A stretch of 18,121 bases of DNA, taken from contig JAGVZX010000058.1 in NCBI GenBank assembly GCA_018302185.1, positions 1 to 18,121 of the forward strand, read 5' to 3'. Position numbers and translations under genes: made by a program. Positions within the stretch are counted from its first letter, which is position 1, and each line of letters starts with the position of its first letter. Positions 1 to 7,477 of the stretch are shown here, in pieces. Source of the DNA: Candidatus Woesearchaeota archaeon (GTDB taxonomy: Archaea; Nanobdellota; Nanobdellia; Woesearchaeales; UBA10200). The notes below the pieces were generated by a model. The model had not been told where the DNA came from. It was given only the letters and a program-made list of their open reading frames with translations, and made no database searches.

Positions 1-412
1 TATTGTCTGTATTATCTTGGATATTATTTGTTATATTATTATTATTATTATTATTAATGCCAAATACAAAGCTAGGAACGCCGCGTATATTATATTTGTT
101 TGCTTCTTCTTTGCAGTATCTTAAATCATATTTCTCTAAATGGAATATGCTGCCTTTGTTTTGGACTAATCTCTCCAATATTGGTTTTTCCAGCCAGCAG
201 TAAAAGCAGTAAGGAGTCTCAAAGTATTTAATCTTTAATGCAGCTTCCTTGTTGCCTAAAACAACAAATGGGCATTGCTTCTTGTCATAGCCATCATTGT
301 TCAGGATTGCGCCAGCGTTTATTGTGATAATAGCAAGCACTATGATCAAAATTATTGCACCTAAAACAAACTTCTTGTCTTGGTTAATTGCAATTACTTT
401 TTGTTTTTTCAT
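1..412 (-). CDS. Membrane-anchored thioredoxin-fold protein (partial, C-terminus off the window)
   Basis: Seen: reading the minus strand from the ATG at 412 gives an open frame of 137 codons that runs off the left edge. Residues about 15-37 form one hydrophobic segment after a Lys-rich N-terminus, so the protein is probably a signal-anchored protein facing outwards. A thioredoxin-like core follows, with a CFYC active-site motif at C69/C72 and a GVPSF segment with the likely cis-proline at 113. C100 is an extra cysteine between them. A run of seven Asn follows the core, encoded by a triplet repeat. Known: membrane-anchored Trx/DsbA-like proteins exchange disulfides in secreted proteins. Inference: this could serve cysteine-rich exported proteins such as the one at the right end of the window. 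It lies 51 nt downstream of the endonuclease IV-like gene on the same strand and may be co-transcribed. The direction of catalysis (oxidase or reductase) cannot be judged. Confidence 0.82.
   Translation of the reverse strand, partial: MKKQKVIAINQDKKFVLGAIILIIVLAIITINAGAILNNDGYDKKQCPFVVLGNKEAALKIKYFETPYCFYCWLEKPILERLVQNKGSIFHLEKYDLRYCKEEANKYNIRGVPSFVFGINNNNNNNITNNIQDNTDN
35..55. repeat. ATT triplet repeat (7 units)
   Basis: Seven perfect ATT units encode seven consecutive Asn residues (AAT codons) on the minus strand, just after the thioredoxin fold. Such a tract can vary in length by slippage. It sits in what looks like a flexible linker, so length changes would be tolerated. Confidence 0.9.
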
Positions 413-463
413 AGTATTCTTTTAAATTATTATTCTTTTCCTATAATAATATTCTACTCTTAT

Positions 464-1300
464 TTAAGAATTCTCATAAGTCTTCTTAAGCAGTAAAGCA
501 TCTTCCTCTATATTTGGAGATTCGCAGGTAACTGCTCCTTTGATGCCAAAATCTTTCCATGCTTTGCAAAGTGCTTTATAATTCAAGTCAGAGTCTTTCA
601 GATTCAGGTGGTTTCTTTCTCCTTTTGCAGTATATTCAATACCTGCAGTGTGTATGTGCATATTATGAAGACCTTTTTTTCCAAGAGCTTTTTCAACCTG
701 CTCAAGTATCTGTGAAAATTCTTCATAAGTATTAAACTTGCCGTTGTATCTGGCATGGAGATGAGAAAAGTCAATGCATGGCATTATCTGATCTAACTCT
801 TGGGATAGCTGTAGGATCTCTTGCATGTTACCAAACTGTGTTTCTTTGCCTGTTGTCTCTGGCCTTATCCAAATCTTGTTGTTTTCCTGCTTTAAAGTTT
901 CAATTATCTCTTTCAGATTCTCTTTTACTGTCTTGTAGACAGCAGGCTTTTCCATGTTTAAATAATATGCAGCATGGAATGTCATGCTGAATGCGCCGCA
1001 TAGATTTGCAATCCTTGCAGCGTTCAGGATTCTTTGTTTGGATGCAACTATCTTTTCATTTTCTACTGCGTTTAAATTGATGAAATATTGACCATGGCAT
1101 GTTAAGATGACATCATTTTCTTCTCTGATCTTATTTATTATTGGAGCCTTTTCCTTAGAAATGTTTACGCTCCTTACAAATTCAAGCTCCATTGAGCCAA
1201 GGCCAAGCTCTTTAATCTTTTTTATGCCATTTTCTGTGTTGCGGTCTTCAGTTGAAATAGGGATGCCTGCAGTTCCGAAGTTGAGTTTTGTGAAGGACAT
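464..1300 (-). CDS. Endonuclease IV-like AP endonuclease / TIM-barrel protein
   Basis: The 278-residue product has the length and metal-ligand layout of endonuclease IV (COG0648, xylose-isomerase-like TIM barrel), which cleaves DNA 5' of abasic sites. Seen: H69 in a CHGQY motif, H109 in FHAAYY, E148 in RPETTGK, D177 and H180 in DFSH, H215/H217 in MHIH, H231 in GERNHL and E260 in CESP. These nearly coincide with the E. coli Nfo ligands H69, H109, E145, D179, H182, H216, D229, H231 and E261. The position of the third-zinc ligand D229 is not an Asp here: the local sequence is GERNH, where E228 could substitute. The start at 1300 is the first Met before the LNFGTAG strand. Another TIM-barrel activity (sugar isomerase/epimerase) is possible, but the ligand match favours DNA repair. 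Confidence 0.85.
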   Translation of the reverse strand: MSFTKLNFGTAGIPISTEDRNTENGIKKIKELGLGSMELEFVRSVNISKEKAPIINKIREENDVILTCHGQYFINLNAVENEKIVASKQRILNAARIANLCGAFSMTFHAAYYLNMEKPAVYKTVKENLKEIIETLKQENNKIWIRPETTGKETQFGNMQEILQLSQELDQIMPCIDFSHLHARYNGKFNTYEEFSQILEQVEKALGKKGLHNMHIHTAGIEYTAKGERNHLNLKDSDLNYKALCKAWKDFGIKGAVTCESPNIEEDALLLKKTYENS

Positions 1301-1348
1301 GGTGTGTTATCGGTTGTAAATATTCTCTAGCGTGTTAAGTTATTATAT

Positions 1349-1376
1349 GTTATATAAAATGCTGCGTTATATAAAA
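1349..1376 (+). promoter_or_regulatory. Tandem TATA boxes in a divergent promoter region
   Basis: The 11-nt sequence gttatataaaa occurs twice, at 1349-1359 and 1366-1376, in the 130-nt gap between the divergent endonuclease-like and amidotransferase genes. Both resemble archaeal TATA boxes. The downstream copy would start transcription near 1398, giving the amidotransferase a leader of about 40 nt. The reverse-strand reading of the upstream copy (tttatataa) could serve the minus-strand gene. The assignment of each box to a gene is inference. Confidence 0.5.
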
Positions 1377-1440
1377 GTTTTTGGTAATTTGCTTTTCTGT
1401 AACAAAATTTTAAAATCAGGCTGCTTTTTCTGTGATTATT

Positions 1441-2193
1441 ATGCCAAAGAAAATATTAGTTGTCAGAAATATACCTAGAGAATCCCTTGGCTTTATAGCA
1501 ATATTTCTTAGAGAGAAGAATATCAGCTATGATATAATTGATGCAGATGATACTACTGTATTTCCTGATCCATCAGATTATGGCGGAGTGATTGTATTTG
1601 GTGGGCCAGAGAGCGCAAATGACAAGACTCCTAAGATGATTAAAGAGCTGGAGTTTGCTGCAAAGTGCGTTGAGCAGAAAGTGCCTTATCTTGGAATCTG
1701 TTTAGGGATGCAGGTGCTTGTAGCAGCAACTGGAGGCACAGTCTATGTGAATGAAGCAGATGGAGTTAAGGTAAAAGAAATAGGTGTTTATGATAATGCA
1801 GGAGAGCCTTATGAAGTTGAGTTAACTCTTGCTGGCAGATATGATCCATTATTTAATGGTATAGAAGAAGTTTATACAGGTGATCCTTTTGCAATAAAAT
1901 TAAAAATTTTTCAGATGCATGCTGAAACTGTTGAACTGCTCAGTGTGATGCAGTGTCTTGCAACAGGCAAACATTGCAAAAACCAGATAGTGAAAGTTGA
2001 GGATAATGCTTATGGCATCCAAGGGCATTTTGAGGTTGATGAAGAGACTTTTAATTCATGGATAGCAGAAGATGATGAATTGAAATTACTGGATGTTGGT
2101 GCAATGAAAGTTCAGTATGAGAAAGTTAAGCAGGAATATCATAACAATGCAAAGCTGATATTTGGGAATTGGCTGAAGATTGCTGGATACTAA
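1441..2193 (+). CDS. Stand-alone class I glutamine amidotransferase (GMP synthase glutaminase-like)
   Basis: Class I (triad) glutamine amidotransferases hydrolyse glutamine and pass ammonia to a partner or act as hydrolases. Counting from the ATG at 1441 (250 residues), the product has an N-terminal flavodoxin-like strand (KILVVRN), the FGGP oxyanion segment near 53-56, and the nucleophile elbow GICLGMQ with C87. H196 and E198 in QGHFE complete the triad. An FQMHAE segment near 158 matches the FQWHGD segment of COG0518 members such as YfeJ. It lacks the ATP-pyrophosphatase half of GuaA, and the N-terminus is not that of an archaeal GuaA glutaminase subunit, so the substrate is open. The C-terminal 50 residues extend beyond the catalytic fold. 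A GTG at 1432 lies in frame, but the ATG gives the usual family N-terminus. No amidotransferase partner gene is visible nearby. Confidence 0.85.
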   Translation: MPKKILVVRNIPRESLGFIAIFLREKNISYDIIDADDTTVFPDPSDYGGVIVFGGPESANDKTPKMIKELEFAAKCVEQKVPYLGICLGMQVLVAATGGTVYVNEADGVKVKEIGVYDNAGEPYEVELTLAGRYDPLFNGIEEVYTGDPFAIKLKIFQMHAETVELLSVMQCLATGKHCKNQIVKVEDNAYGIQGHFEVDEETFNSWIAEDDELKLLDVGAMKVQYEKVKQEYHNNAKLIFGNWLKIAGY

Positions 2194-2201
2194 GCAAAAC
2201 A

Positions 2202-2210
2202 TTTATATGA
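2202..2210 (+). promoter_or_regulatory. TATA box of the sdh operon
   Basis: The sequence tttatatga just after the amidotransferase stop codon fits an archaeal TATA box. It would place the transcript start near 2230 and give sdhA a leader of about 55-60 nt carrying a ribosome-binding site. Confidence 0.5.
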
Positions 2211-2277
2211 TATAAATTATATTTCTTTTATTAATGGGACTAAATTTAATTGACAAATTATTTAGTTCATAAAAAAA

Positions 2278-2284
2278 GAGTGAT
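2278..2284 (+). promoter_or_regulatory. Ribosome-binding site of sdhA
   Basis: The sequence gagtgat, three bases before the ATG at 2288, matches the GGUGAU-type anti-16S complement of archaea in all but its first positions. It supports the chosen sdhA start and shows that this operon is leadered. Confidence 0.6.
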
Positions 2285-2287
2285 ACT

Positions 2288-3991
2288 ATGCTACAGCACG
2301 ACATCATAATCATTGGCGGCGGATTAGCAGGGATGCGAGCAGCGATAGAAGCTAAAGGCAGTGTTGCAATAATCTCTAAAGTCCATCCTCTTCGAAGCCA
2401 TAGCTGTGCAGCAGAAGGCGGCATTGCAGCATCAATAGGAAATTCTATGCAGGATTCCTGGGAAGAGCATATGTATGATACAGTGAAAGGCAGCGACTTT
2501 TTGGCAGACCAAGATGCAGTTGAGTACATGGTCAAAGAAGCACCTGGTGAAATATTTGATCTAGAGCATATGGGTGTAATTTTCAGCAGGACAGATGACG
2601 GCAAGATTGCGCAGAGAAATTTTGGCGGTTATTCCAAGCCAAGAGTTTGCTATGCAACAGATAAGACAGGGCATGCATTATTGCATGAACTATATTCTCA
2701 AATTCTTAAGAAAGGTGTCAAAGTATATGAGGAATGGTATGTGCTTAAACTAATCATCGAGCCAGAAGGGATAAATGAAGATGGGAGCAAGCAGCAGGTT
2801 TGCAAGGGAGTTATCGCTCTAGATATAAAGACAGGAAATATTGAGCTAATCCAGGCAAAAGCTGTGCTGCTGGCAACAGGCGCATACGGTAAATGCTATA
2901 AGACAACTTCTAATGATTATGCAAGCACTGGAGACGGACTTGCTTTAGTTCTTAAGGAAGGCTTGCCTTTACAGGACATGGAATTTGTGCAGATACATCC
3001 TACTGGATTATATCAGATTGGATTGCTTGTCACAGAAGCAGTTAGAGGAGAAGGTGGCTATCTTATCAATGATAAAGGCCAGAGATTTATGGAAAAATAC
3101 GCGCCTAGTAAGATGGAATTAGCTCCTAGAGATATAACAAGCAGAGCGATTGAAAGCGAAATTCTTGCAGGACGCGGCATTGGTGGAAAAGATTTTGTCT
3201 ATCTTGATCTAAGGCATCTGGGCAAAGAAAAGATAATGGAAAAATTGCCTTTTGTGCATGAGATGTGCACAAAGCAGATGCATATTGATGTTGTCACTCA
3301 GCCAATACCTATAAGACCAACAGCTCATTATTCGATGGGTGGCATTCCTGTCACTAAAGAATGTGAAGTGCTTCAAGATGGAAAAAATAAAGTGCTTGGA
3401 TTATATGCAGCAGGGGAATGCGCATGTATCTCTGTGCATGGGGCTAATCGCTTAGGTGCAAATTCTTTGTTAGAGTGTGTTGTATTTGGGAAGAGAGCTG
3501 GAAGAGTCATGAACCTATTTTGTGCAAATAGTGAGTTTGAGGAAGTTTATAATGAAGAGCTGCTTGAAGAAGAGAAGAAAAAAATTGATGAACTTTTAAA
3601 TAGGGATGGGCTTCAGAATACCATGGAGAAATACTGCTGGCTCTTGAGAGATGACAGGAAGCTTAAGTTTGCACTTGAGATTGTTCATGATTTGCAGAAA
3701 GTATACACTCAAATAAATATTGATGACAAAAGCAGGACTTTCAATACAAATCTTGTTGAAGTTCTTGAGCTTGGTAGCTTATTGAAATTCTCTGAGATTA
3801 TTGTGCTTTCTGCTTTGAACAGGAAAGAGAGCAGAGGCTCACATACAAGGGCAGATTTTCCTAAGAGAGATGACCTCAAATACCTGAAGCATTTTATGAT
3901 ATCAAAGAATGAGGATGAAGCTAGCAGCATAAAGATAGATGAAAGGCCTGTGGTGATAACTAAACACCAGCCAGAGGAAAGGAAGTATTAG
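2288..3991 (+). CDS. sdhA: Succinate dehydrogenase / fumarate reductase flavoprotein subunit
   Basis: This 567-residue subunit oxidises succinate to fumarate, or the reverse, at FAD. Seen: the dinucleotide-binding motif GGGLAG at 10-15; RSHS at 36-39 in front of AAEGG, where H38 is the histidine that carries covalent FAD in SdhA/FrdA; TGHALLHELY near 127-136; an HPTGL segment; GQRFMEKYAP with the following RDITSR; RPTAHYSMGGIPV; and HGANRLGANSLLE, which holds the substrate-binding Arg. All catalytic landmarks of the family are present. It is the first of three closely spaced genes (27 nt to sdhB, then 17 nt to the CCG protein), so the subunits are surely co-expressed. L-aspartate oxidase (NadB) shares the fold, but the covalent-FAD His and the partner genes rule it out. 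Direction (succinate oxidation or fumarate reduction) cannot be decided from sequence. Confidence 0.96.
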   Translation: MLQHDIIIIGGGLAGMRAAIEAKGSVAIISKVHPLRSHSCAAEGGIAASIGNSMQDSWEEHMYDTVKGSDFLADQDAVEYMVKEAPGEIFDLEHMGVIFSRTDDGKIAQRNFGGYSKPRVCYATDKTGHALLHELYSQILKKGVKVYEEWYVLKLIIEPEGINEDGSKQQVCKGVIALDIKTGNIELIQAKAVLLATGAYGKCYKTTSNDYASTGDGLALVLKEGLPLQDMEFVQIHPTGLYQIGLLVTEAVRGEGGYLINDKGQRFMEKYAPSKMELAPRDITSRAIESEILAGRGIGGKDFVYLDLRHLGKEKIMEKLPFVHEMCTKQMHIDVVTQPIPIRPTAHYSMGGIPVTKECEVLQDGKNKVLGLYAAGECACISVHGANRLGANSLLECVVFGKRAGRVMNLFCANSEFEEVYNEELLEEEKKKIDELLNRDGLQNTMEKYCWLLRDDRKLKFALEIVHDLQKVYTQINIDDKSRTFNTNLVEVLELGSLLKFSEIIVLSALNRKESRGSHTRADFPKRDDLKYLKHFMISKNEDEASSIKIDERPVVITKHQPEERKY

Positions 3992-4018
3992 AGTAATTGT
4001 AGTTTTAGTAAATAGAAA

Positions 4019-5146
4019 ATGAAAGATAAAAAACAGGAAGAGCATAAAAAAGAGAAACATAAAGCTAATCCTAAATATATTTTTAGCAAACCTGGTGCCA
4101 AAGACGCTAAAACAAAGAGGATAAAGTTCAAGATCCAGAGATTTGATGCAGCAAAAGATAAAAAAGAAGATGCAGTGAGATATGATACATTTGAGCTTGA
4201 AGTTAAAGAAGGCACTACTTTATTGGATTGCCTTGACCTGATAAAGTGGCGTCATGATGGAAGTTTAACCTATCGTCGCAATTGTAAAAATTCTATCTGT
4301 GGAAGTTGCAGCATGAAAGTCAATAAAAGGACCAAATTAGCATGTGAGACTCAAGTGCATAAGATTACTGAAACATTCTGCTCAGATGAAATACTTATCG
4401 AGCCGATGGGCAACATGGTTCCTGTCAAAGACTTAGTTGTCGACATGGGAAATTTCTGGGGTGCATTGCATGCAGTCAAGCCTTGGATCATCCATGACGG
4501 AAATTTTCCTGAAAAAGAATTTACCATGAAGAAAGAAGAAGCTAAGAAGCTAGACGCTGTTGCTTCATGTATCATGTGCGGAGCTTGCTATTCTGATTGT
4601 AATACTTTAGATGTTGAAAAAAGATTTTTAGGGCCAGCTGCTCTTGCACACGCATTAAGGTATGTTGATGATCCTCGAGATACGCGAAAAAAAGAAAGGT
4701 TGCGTTCATTAAACAAGCCAGGCAATCATGGCGTATGGGACTGTACGCATTGTTTTGCATGTATACAAGTATGTCCAATGAAAGTTGCGCCCATGGAACA
4801 GATATTAAAGATAAGAAAATATGCACAGCAGTCTGGAATCATCTATACATCAGGTGCAAGGCATCACAAGGCATTTTCTGATGGAGTGAAACATGCAGGA
4901 TGGATAAACGAAGTTACATTGCCTATAAAATCTGTTGGCCTGAATATTGTTGGCTTTTTTCAGTTGGCTCCTGTAGGTATGCGGATGTATTTTAAAGGAA
5001 AGATGCCAGATATCTGGCACAAGCCGATAGTCGGTGCAGAAGAAATCAAGAAAATCTATCTGGAGCTTGAGAAAAAAGAGATGTCAAATAAATTGGATAT
5101 CAAAGAGCCTGAACTATTTGAGCACAGGAATCCGAATAAAGAATAA
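4019..5146 (+). CDS. sdhB: Succinate dehydrogenase / fumarate reductase iron-sulfur subunit, archaeal type with two 4Fe-4S sites
   Basis: This subunit carries electrons from the flavin of SdhA to the acceptor subunit. Seen: plant-ferredoxin-type 2Fe-2S ligands C89, C94, C97 and C109; a 4Fe-4S motif C184-x2-C187-x2-C190-x3-C194; and a second motif C242-x2-C245-x2-C248-x3-C252-P. In classical SdhB the last motif is C-x5-C-x3-C-P and binds 3Fe-4S. The extra C245 predicts a 4Fe-4S cluster, as described for Sulfolobus-type enzymes and thiol:fumarate reductase. At 375 residues it exceeds a typical SdhB of about 240, with a Lys-rich N-terminal tail of about 33 residues and about 120 residues after the last cluster. 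The start has no clear ribosome-binding site, so translation may couple to sdhA. The alternative, a generic ferredoxin-type reductase subunit, is unlikely given the order of the domains. Confidence 0.94.
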   Translation: MKDKKQEEHKKEKHKANPKYIFSKPGAKDAKTKRIKFKIQRFDAAKDKKEDAVRYDTFELEVKEGTTLLDCLDLIKWRHDGSLTYRRNCKNSICGSCSMKVNKRTKLACETQVHKITETFCSDEILIEPMGNMVPVKDLVVDMGNFWGALHAVKPWIIHDGNFPEKEFTMKKEEAKKLDAVASCIMCGACYSDCNTLDVEKRFLGPAALAHALRYVDDPRDTRKKERLRSLNKPGNHGVWDCTHCFACIQVCPMKVAPMEQILKIRKYAQQSGIIYTSGARHHKAFSDGVKHAGWINEVTLPIKSVGLNIVGFFQLAPVGMRMYFKGKMPDIWHKPIVGAEEIKKIYLELEKKEMSNKLDIKEPELFEHRNPNKE

Positions 5147-5163
5147 AATAATTAAATTGAAAG

Positions 5164-6294
5164 ATGGCAAACAAAACAAAAAATAAGGAAGAAAAAACAG
5201 AAGATGCTAAATCGCAATCTAAACCTTTCAAATACGCATTCTTTCCTGGATGTGTCTCAAGAGGAGCTTGCAAAGAGCTTTATGCTTCTACTACTTTAAT
5301 CTGCAAGCACCTTGGAATTGAATTAGTTGAGCTGAAACGAGCAAGCTGCTGCGGCGCAGGAGTAATCAATGAAAGGACTCCAATATTAGGGGATGCACTG
5401 AATGCAAGGAATTTTGCAATGGCAGAAGAACTGCAGCTGCCTGTCATGACGCACTGCAGCACATGCCAGGGAGTTATGTCTAAATCCAATAAAAAGTTCA
5501 AGGAGAATCCAGAATTTCTTGCGCAGATAAATGAGAAGATAGCAAATGAAAATATTCAACAGAAAGAAAGTCCGTATCAACAAGCATCAGGCGAGAAAAA
5601 GAATAATAAAAAAAATATTGATGAAAATAATGCAGTATCATCAATGCAAGAAAATATTCAGAATGCAGAAACCATCATAAACAATGACGGATTTCATGGA
5701 AATTCACATGATGGGTTGAAGTATAAAGGGACAGCAGTTGTAAAACATCTGCTCTGGATCCTTATTGCAGATTATGGTTTAGAGAATCTGCAGAAAAAAG
5801 TTGTAAGGCCATTGGCTGGATTAAAAGTTGCGCCGTTCTATGGATGTTACTTATTGCGACCAGAGGAAACGCTGGGATTTGAGAGCGCAGATAATCCTAC
5901 CTCTCTTGATAAGTTGATTCGCGCGCTTGGAGCAGAGCCTGTTGATTATGAAGGCAAGACAAAATGCTGCGGATTTCCAATCACAATGATGAACAGAAAT
6001 GCATCTTTAAAGATGGCAGGAAAACAGACGCTTGATGCCAAAGATAATGGCGCAGATTGCATGGTAACACCTTGTCCTCTTTGCCATCTAAATCTTGATT
6101 CAATGCAGCCAGATACTGAACGCATTATTGAAAAAAGATTAGGGATGCCTATATTACATCTGCCACAACTGATCGGATTAGCATTAGGCTTTTCTCCAGA
6201 AGAGTTAAAGATGGGAACACATATTGTGGCTACTGATTCTGTAATTGCGAAGATAATGGAGAAGAAAGTAGCTGCTGTCAATACTGTCCAATAA
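5164..6294 (+). CDS. sdhE: HdrB-like CCG-domain subunit of non-classical succinate dehydrogenase / fumarate reductase
   Basis: This protein probably replaces the haem-bearing membrane anchors and links SdhAB to quinone or a thiol/disulfide carrier. Seen: two cysteine-rich CCG domains. The first has C30, C62-C63-G64 and C98-x2-C101; the second has C228, C268-C269-G270 and C304-x2-C307. This C-x(n)-CCG-x(n)-C-x2-C pattern binds a non-cubane 4Fe-4S cluster in HdrB. No long transmembrane helices are visible, so membrane attachment would be peripheral. Residues about 126-182, between the two domains, are a low-complexity Asn/Lys/Gln/Glu-rich insert not usual for the family. Known relatives are SdhE of SdhABE enzymes, SdhC of Sulfolobus, and the C-terminal half of methanogen TfrB. 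The symbol is not the bacterial flavinylation factor of the same name. The electron acceptor is not evident from the sequence. Confidence 0.9.
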   Translation: MANKTKNKEEKTEDAKSQSKPFKYAFFPGCVSRGACKELYASTTLICKHLGIELVELKRASCCGAGVINERTPILGDALNARNFAMAEELQLPVMTHCSTCQGVMSKSNKKFKENPEFLAQINEKIANENIQQKESPYQQASGEKKNNKKNIDENNAVSSMQENIQNAETIINNDGFHGNSHDGLKYKGTAVVKHLLWILIADYGLENLQKKVVRPLAGLKVAPFYGCYLLRPEETLGFESADNPTSLDKLIRALGAEPVDYEGKTKCCGFPITMMNRNASLKMAGKQTLDAKDNGADCMVTPCPLCHLNLDSMQPDTERIIEKRLGMPILHLPQLIGLALGFSPEELKMGTHIVATDSVIAKIMEKKVAAVNTVQ

Positions 6295-6364
6295 ATTCTT
6301 ATATCTTTTATAATTTCAGATAATATTATAAACAAATACATTAACTATATTATATAATCCGACG

Positions 6365-7462
6365 ATGAAAATGAAGATAAAAAAACAGATAGAAAAAGAA
6401 ATAAAATCAAAAAAAGTAAATGATACGCCTATCTCTAAAAGGTTGCCTGTCACCATAATCACTGGCTACTTAGGCAGCGGAAAGACAACTTTAGTGAATC
6501 ATATCCTTCAAAACAATAAAGGTTTGAAGGTTGCAGTCATTGTAAATGAATTTGGAGAGATTGGGATAGATAACCAATTGATTGTCAGCACAAAGGAAGA
6601 CATAATTGAATTAAGCAATGGGTGCATCTGCTGCCAGGTAAGAGGAGACATAATCGAGATGATCCTGAAGATAATCAGGACACATAAAGATTTGCAGTAT
6701 CTGATGATAGAAACTTCTGGGTTAGCAAATCCTGTGCCTGTTGCGCAGACATTTTTTCTCAAGGAATTGCAGCAGCTGACGGAGATGGATAGTATTATTA
6801 CAGTTGCAGATGCAGCTCATTTTGAAGAAAATCTGAAGAGAAGCAATGGACAAGACCAGATCAAAGCAGGAGATATAATATTGCTGAACAAAACTGATAC
6901 TGTCACAGATGCAAAACTCTTTGAGATAAAGCAAAAGATAAATTTTATCGCTCCTCATGCAAGGATAATTGACACAAAGCACAGCAAAGTTAATCTTGAG
7001 CTGATATTAAATATTGGGCAGTTTGATGTCAAAAGATTTTTAGACGAGAAAGGCGAATGGAAAGAGGAAGACCATGAGCATGATGAGTTTGGCAATCACA
7101 TTGATAAAGATGGGATAGTTTCATTTATGTTCAAAGCAGATAAACTGCTTGATATAAGGAAATTCCAGGCATTTGCGCAAAAATTGCCTGATAACATATT
7201 CAGGAGCAAAGGCATCATATATTTCAAAGGATTAGAACATAAAGCTGTGTATCAGCAGGTAGGAAGAAGGATCGATGTGAAGACAGATGATGTTGTAAGT
7301 GATAAGAAAGTTATTGATAAAAAAGAAAAAAATAAGGAAAATAATAAGCAAGAAAATAAAAAAACAAATACCGAAAAAAAACAAACACATATAGTCTTTA
7401 TCGGCCAGAAATTTGATTTCAAGAAGATTGAAGATGATTTGAAGAAATGTATTGTTGAGTGA
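6365..7462 (+). CDS. CobW/P47K (COG0523) family GTPase, probable metallochaperone
   Basis: COG0523 G3E GTPases deliver metal ions to target proteins. Seen: Walker A GYLGSGKT at 34-41, the NEFGEIGID switch region at 61-69, the metal-binding GCICC motif at 86-90, ETSGLANP near 116-123, and NKTD at 175-178 for guanine recognition. A short His/Asp/Glu patch (EEDHEHDEFGNH, about 234-245) follows the GTPase domain and could bind metal. The CobW C-terminal domain (about 250-360) is interrupted by a Lys/Asn/Glu-rich low-complexity stretch near 308-340, and a 27-residue Lys-rich tail precedes the first strand. The gene follows the sdh set after 70 nt and may have its own promoter (TATA-like sequence near 6322-6331). 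The metal (Zn, Fe, Co) cannot be named; loading metal for the iron-sulfur-rich neighbours is speculation. Confidence 0.9.
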   Translation: MKMKIKKQIEKEIKSKKVNDTPISKRLPVTIITGYLGSGKTTLVNHILQNNKGLKVAVIVNEFGEIGIDNQLIVSTKEDIIELSNGCICCQVRGDIIEMILKIIRTHKDLQYLMIETSGLANPVPVAQTFFLKELQQLTEMDSIITVADAAHFEENLKRSNGQDQIKAGDIILLNKTDTVTDAKLFEIKQKINFIAPHARIIDTKHSKVNLELILNIGQFDVKRFLDEKGEWKEEDHEHDEFGNHIDKDGIVSFMFKADKLLDIRKFQAFAQKLPDNIFRSKGIIYFKGLEHKAVYQQVGRRIDVKTDDVVSDKKVIDKKEKNKENNKQENKKTNTEKKQTHIVFIGQKFDFKKIEDDLKKCIVE

Positions 7463-7477
7463 GTATAGAGGACAAAA

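Noticed and set aside
778..1319. Plus-strand open frames opposite the endonuclease-like gene
   Set aside because: The minus-strand product keeps all metal-ligand motifs, while the plus-strand frames are short, lack ribosome-binding sites and match no family pattern.
1432..1434. GTG at 1432 as the start of the amidotransferase
   Set aside because: It adds only three residues before the family-typical MPKKILVV N-terminus, and there is no ribosome-binding site that prefers it over the ATG at 1441.
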